From: Paenibacillus gallinarum
Lineage (GTDB): Bacteria > Bacillota > Bacilli > Paenibacillales > Paenibacillaceae
Assembly: GCF_014836635.1 (NCBI RefSeq)
Contig: NZ_JACSQL010000002.1
Coordinates: forward strand, 310,001 to 374,000
DNA length: 64,000 nt
Direction of reading: 5' to 3'
In this document: positions 63,347 to 64,000 of the stretch, one piece after another
How the letters are laid out: each line of letters starts with the position of its first letter
Position numbering within the stretch: the stretch's first letter is position 1
Notes under the pieces: generated by a model
What the model saw: the letters and a program-made list of their open reading frames with translations, nothing else
Database searches by the model: none
Told to the model about the DNA's origin: nothing
Program-made: the position numbers and the translations under genes

Positions 63347-63465
63347 TTCCTGCAAAGCCTCCTCAAAATGAGCCGTGATCTCAGCGGTTAAGGGATGGAT
63401 CGAGAGCGCAGCCGGCAGCGTCAATAATGTCGGGATATAAAACTACTTGAAAAGCTTTGCAGGAA
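63347..63465 (+). ncRNA. 119-nt segment closed by a perfect inverted repeat
   Basis: TTCCTGCAAAGC (63347-63358) is exactly complementary to GCTTTGCAGGAA (63454-63465). The interior has no long frame and shows further short stems. It lies directly upstream of the last gene, so it may be a structured leader or a separate RNA. Confidence 0.45.
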
Positions 63466-63509
63466 TGATCACTCTAAAGTTGAATTTATTGCATGAGGAG
63501 TGATCGAAA

Positions 63510-64000
63510 TTGGAGAAGTCGAAAGAGTATTTTATTTTTCAACAAGCTGAATTGTTTTTTCGTGCGACAAATCTTATTAGTAGTGAACTTACGAAGGATA
63601 TCGGTGAATCTTTAGAGGGAAAGGAACTTGATCTGAGTATAGGAATCCCTGAAATGGTAAACGGAGTATTCTCCATAGAGCTTTATTTAAAATGTCTTAA
63701 TTATATTCGGAATAATGAAATAAAGAGATTGCATAATATTATTGACCTTTATAATTCACTGCCCGAAGAAGATCAAGCAGCAATAAGGTCGCGTTATAGA
63801 AGTACTAAAAGTAGCGATCCAAACCGGCAAGAATTTTTAGATAGGAACTTCGATGATTTATTAAGTGCAGTGGATAGAGCTTTTACAGAGTGGAGATATA
63901 TCTATGAATATCCTAATCATGGAAAGAAAACCAGCGATATGAATCGTTTGATTTTGGCAGTTCGAGATTACCTTCTAGCTATTAGACCTGATTTAAAGAA
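63510..64000 (+). CDS. HEPN-like phage protein, 3' truncated by window
   Basis: Open to the right edge, at least 163 residues, from TTG 63510 behind GAGGAG. Reads MEKSKEYFIFQQAELFFRAT; later IELYLKCLNYIRNNEIKRLH and AFTEWRYIYEY. The helix pattern with LKCL...HNI and a late RxxY-type segment resembles HEPN-domain proteins, but an RxxxxH motif is not evident. Role unknown. Confidence 0.6.
   Translation, partial: MEKSKEYFIFQQAELFFRATNLISSELTKDIGESLEGKELDLSIGIPEMVNGVFSIELYLKCLNYIRNNEIKRLHNIIDLYNSLPEEDQAAIRSRYRSTKSSDPNRQEFLDRNFDDLLSAVDRAFTEWRYIYEYPNHGKKTSDMNRLILAVRDYLLAIRPDLK

Noticed and set aside
45388-64000. CRISPR array or large defence island in the prophage
   Set aside because: No spaced repeat array; the short repeats found are operators, iterons and the structured element. 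No recognised defence operon apart from the lone methyltransferase.

Overview
The window looks like the chromosome of a Paenibacillus-type Gram-positive bacterium. The evidence is a PyrR-attenuated pyrimidine operon, strong GGAGG ribosome sites with frequent TTG/GTG starts, small YjcZ-type and DUF2905/DUF3231-type genes, and a Gram-positive type IV pilus cluster. Positions 1 to about 45255 are ordinary chromosome. From 45256 to the right edge the sequence is the left arm of an integrated prophage that runs off the window.

Chromosomal part. 20-9256: promoter, PyrR-dependent attenuator and pyrR-pyrB-pyrC-carA-carB-pyrF-pyrE, closed by a bidirectional terminator; pyrP, pyrK and pyrD are not in the operon. 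9275-12280 (minus): a three-gene ABC transporter (two membrane proteins and an ATPase). 12567-19914: a MacB/Lol-type export cluster (ATPase, lipoprotein adaptor, 971-residue FtsX-like permease, second ATPase) followed by an extracellular solute-binding lipoprotein and a 45-residue membrane peptide. 20085-20574: a 57-codon ORF, then a promoter, initiator tRNA-fMet, a second CAU tRNA and a terminator. 20705-36024: type IV pilus genes (three minor pilin-like proteins, pilB, pilT, pilC, major pilin, prepilin peptidase, a PilM-PilN fusion, PilO-like), interrupted by a 1529-residue surface protein on the other strand. 36162-44909: small genes, a lipoprotein, a degenerate-GGDEF/GT2 exopolysaccharide-like cluster, tRNA-Leu, ung, a WGxxGxxG-type secreted protein, a YjcZ-like peptide and a DUF3231-type protein.

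Prophage part. The 42 bp at 45256-45297 are the 3' half of a minus-strand tRNA-Val(GAC) and mark the left attachment site; the tRNA's old terminator still sits at 45189-45227. Next come integrase, ImmA-like protease, XRE repressor, a divergent Cro-like gene, five copies of a GATAAT-type palindrome, an excisionase-like HTH protein and a Rha-type protein. Replication genes follow: SSB, an HNH-like protein, an initiator carrying seven GACC repeats at 11-12 bp spacing (candidate origin), and an AAA+ helicase loader. Then RecU, a dUTPase with a zinc-ribbon insert, a solitary cytosine-5 methyltransferase, two YopX-family proteins, an ArpU-like regulator and many small unknown genes.

The least explained material is non-coding DNA in the prophage: a roughly 45-nt structured element in three copies (58383, 58966, 63197) with compensating stem changes; two tRNA-like segments without a normal anticodon arm (62140, 63253); a 22-bp-spaced direct repeat array leading into a large predicted RNA fold (61937-62119); and a 119-nt segment closed by a perfect 12-bp inverted repeat (63347-63465). 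Function assignments rest on motif recognition by eye; no database search was run.
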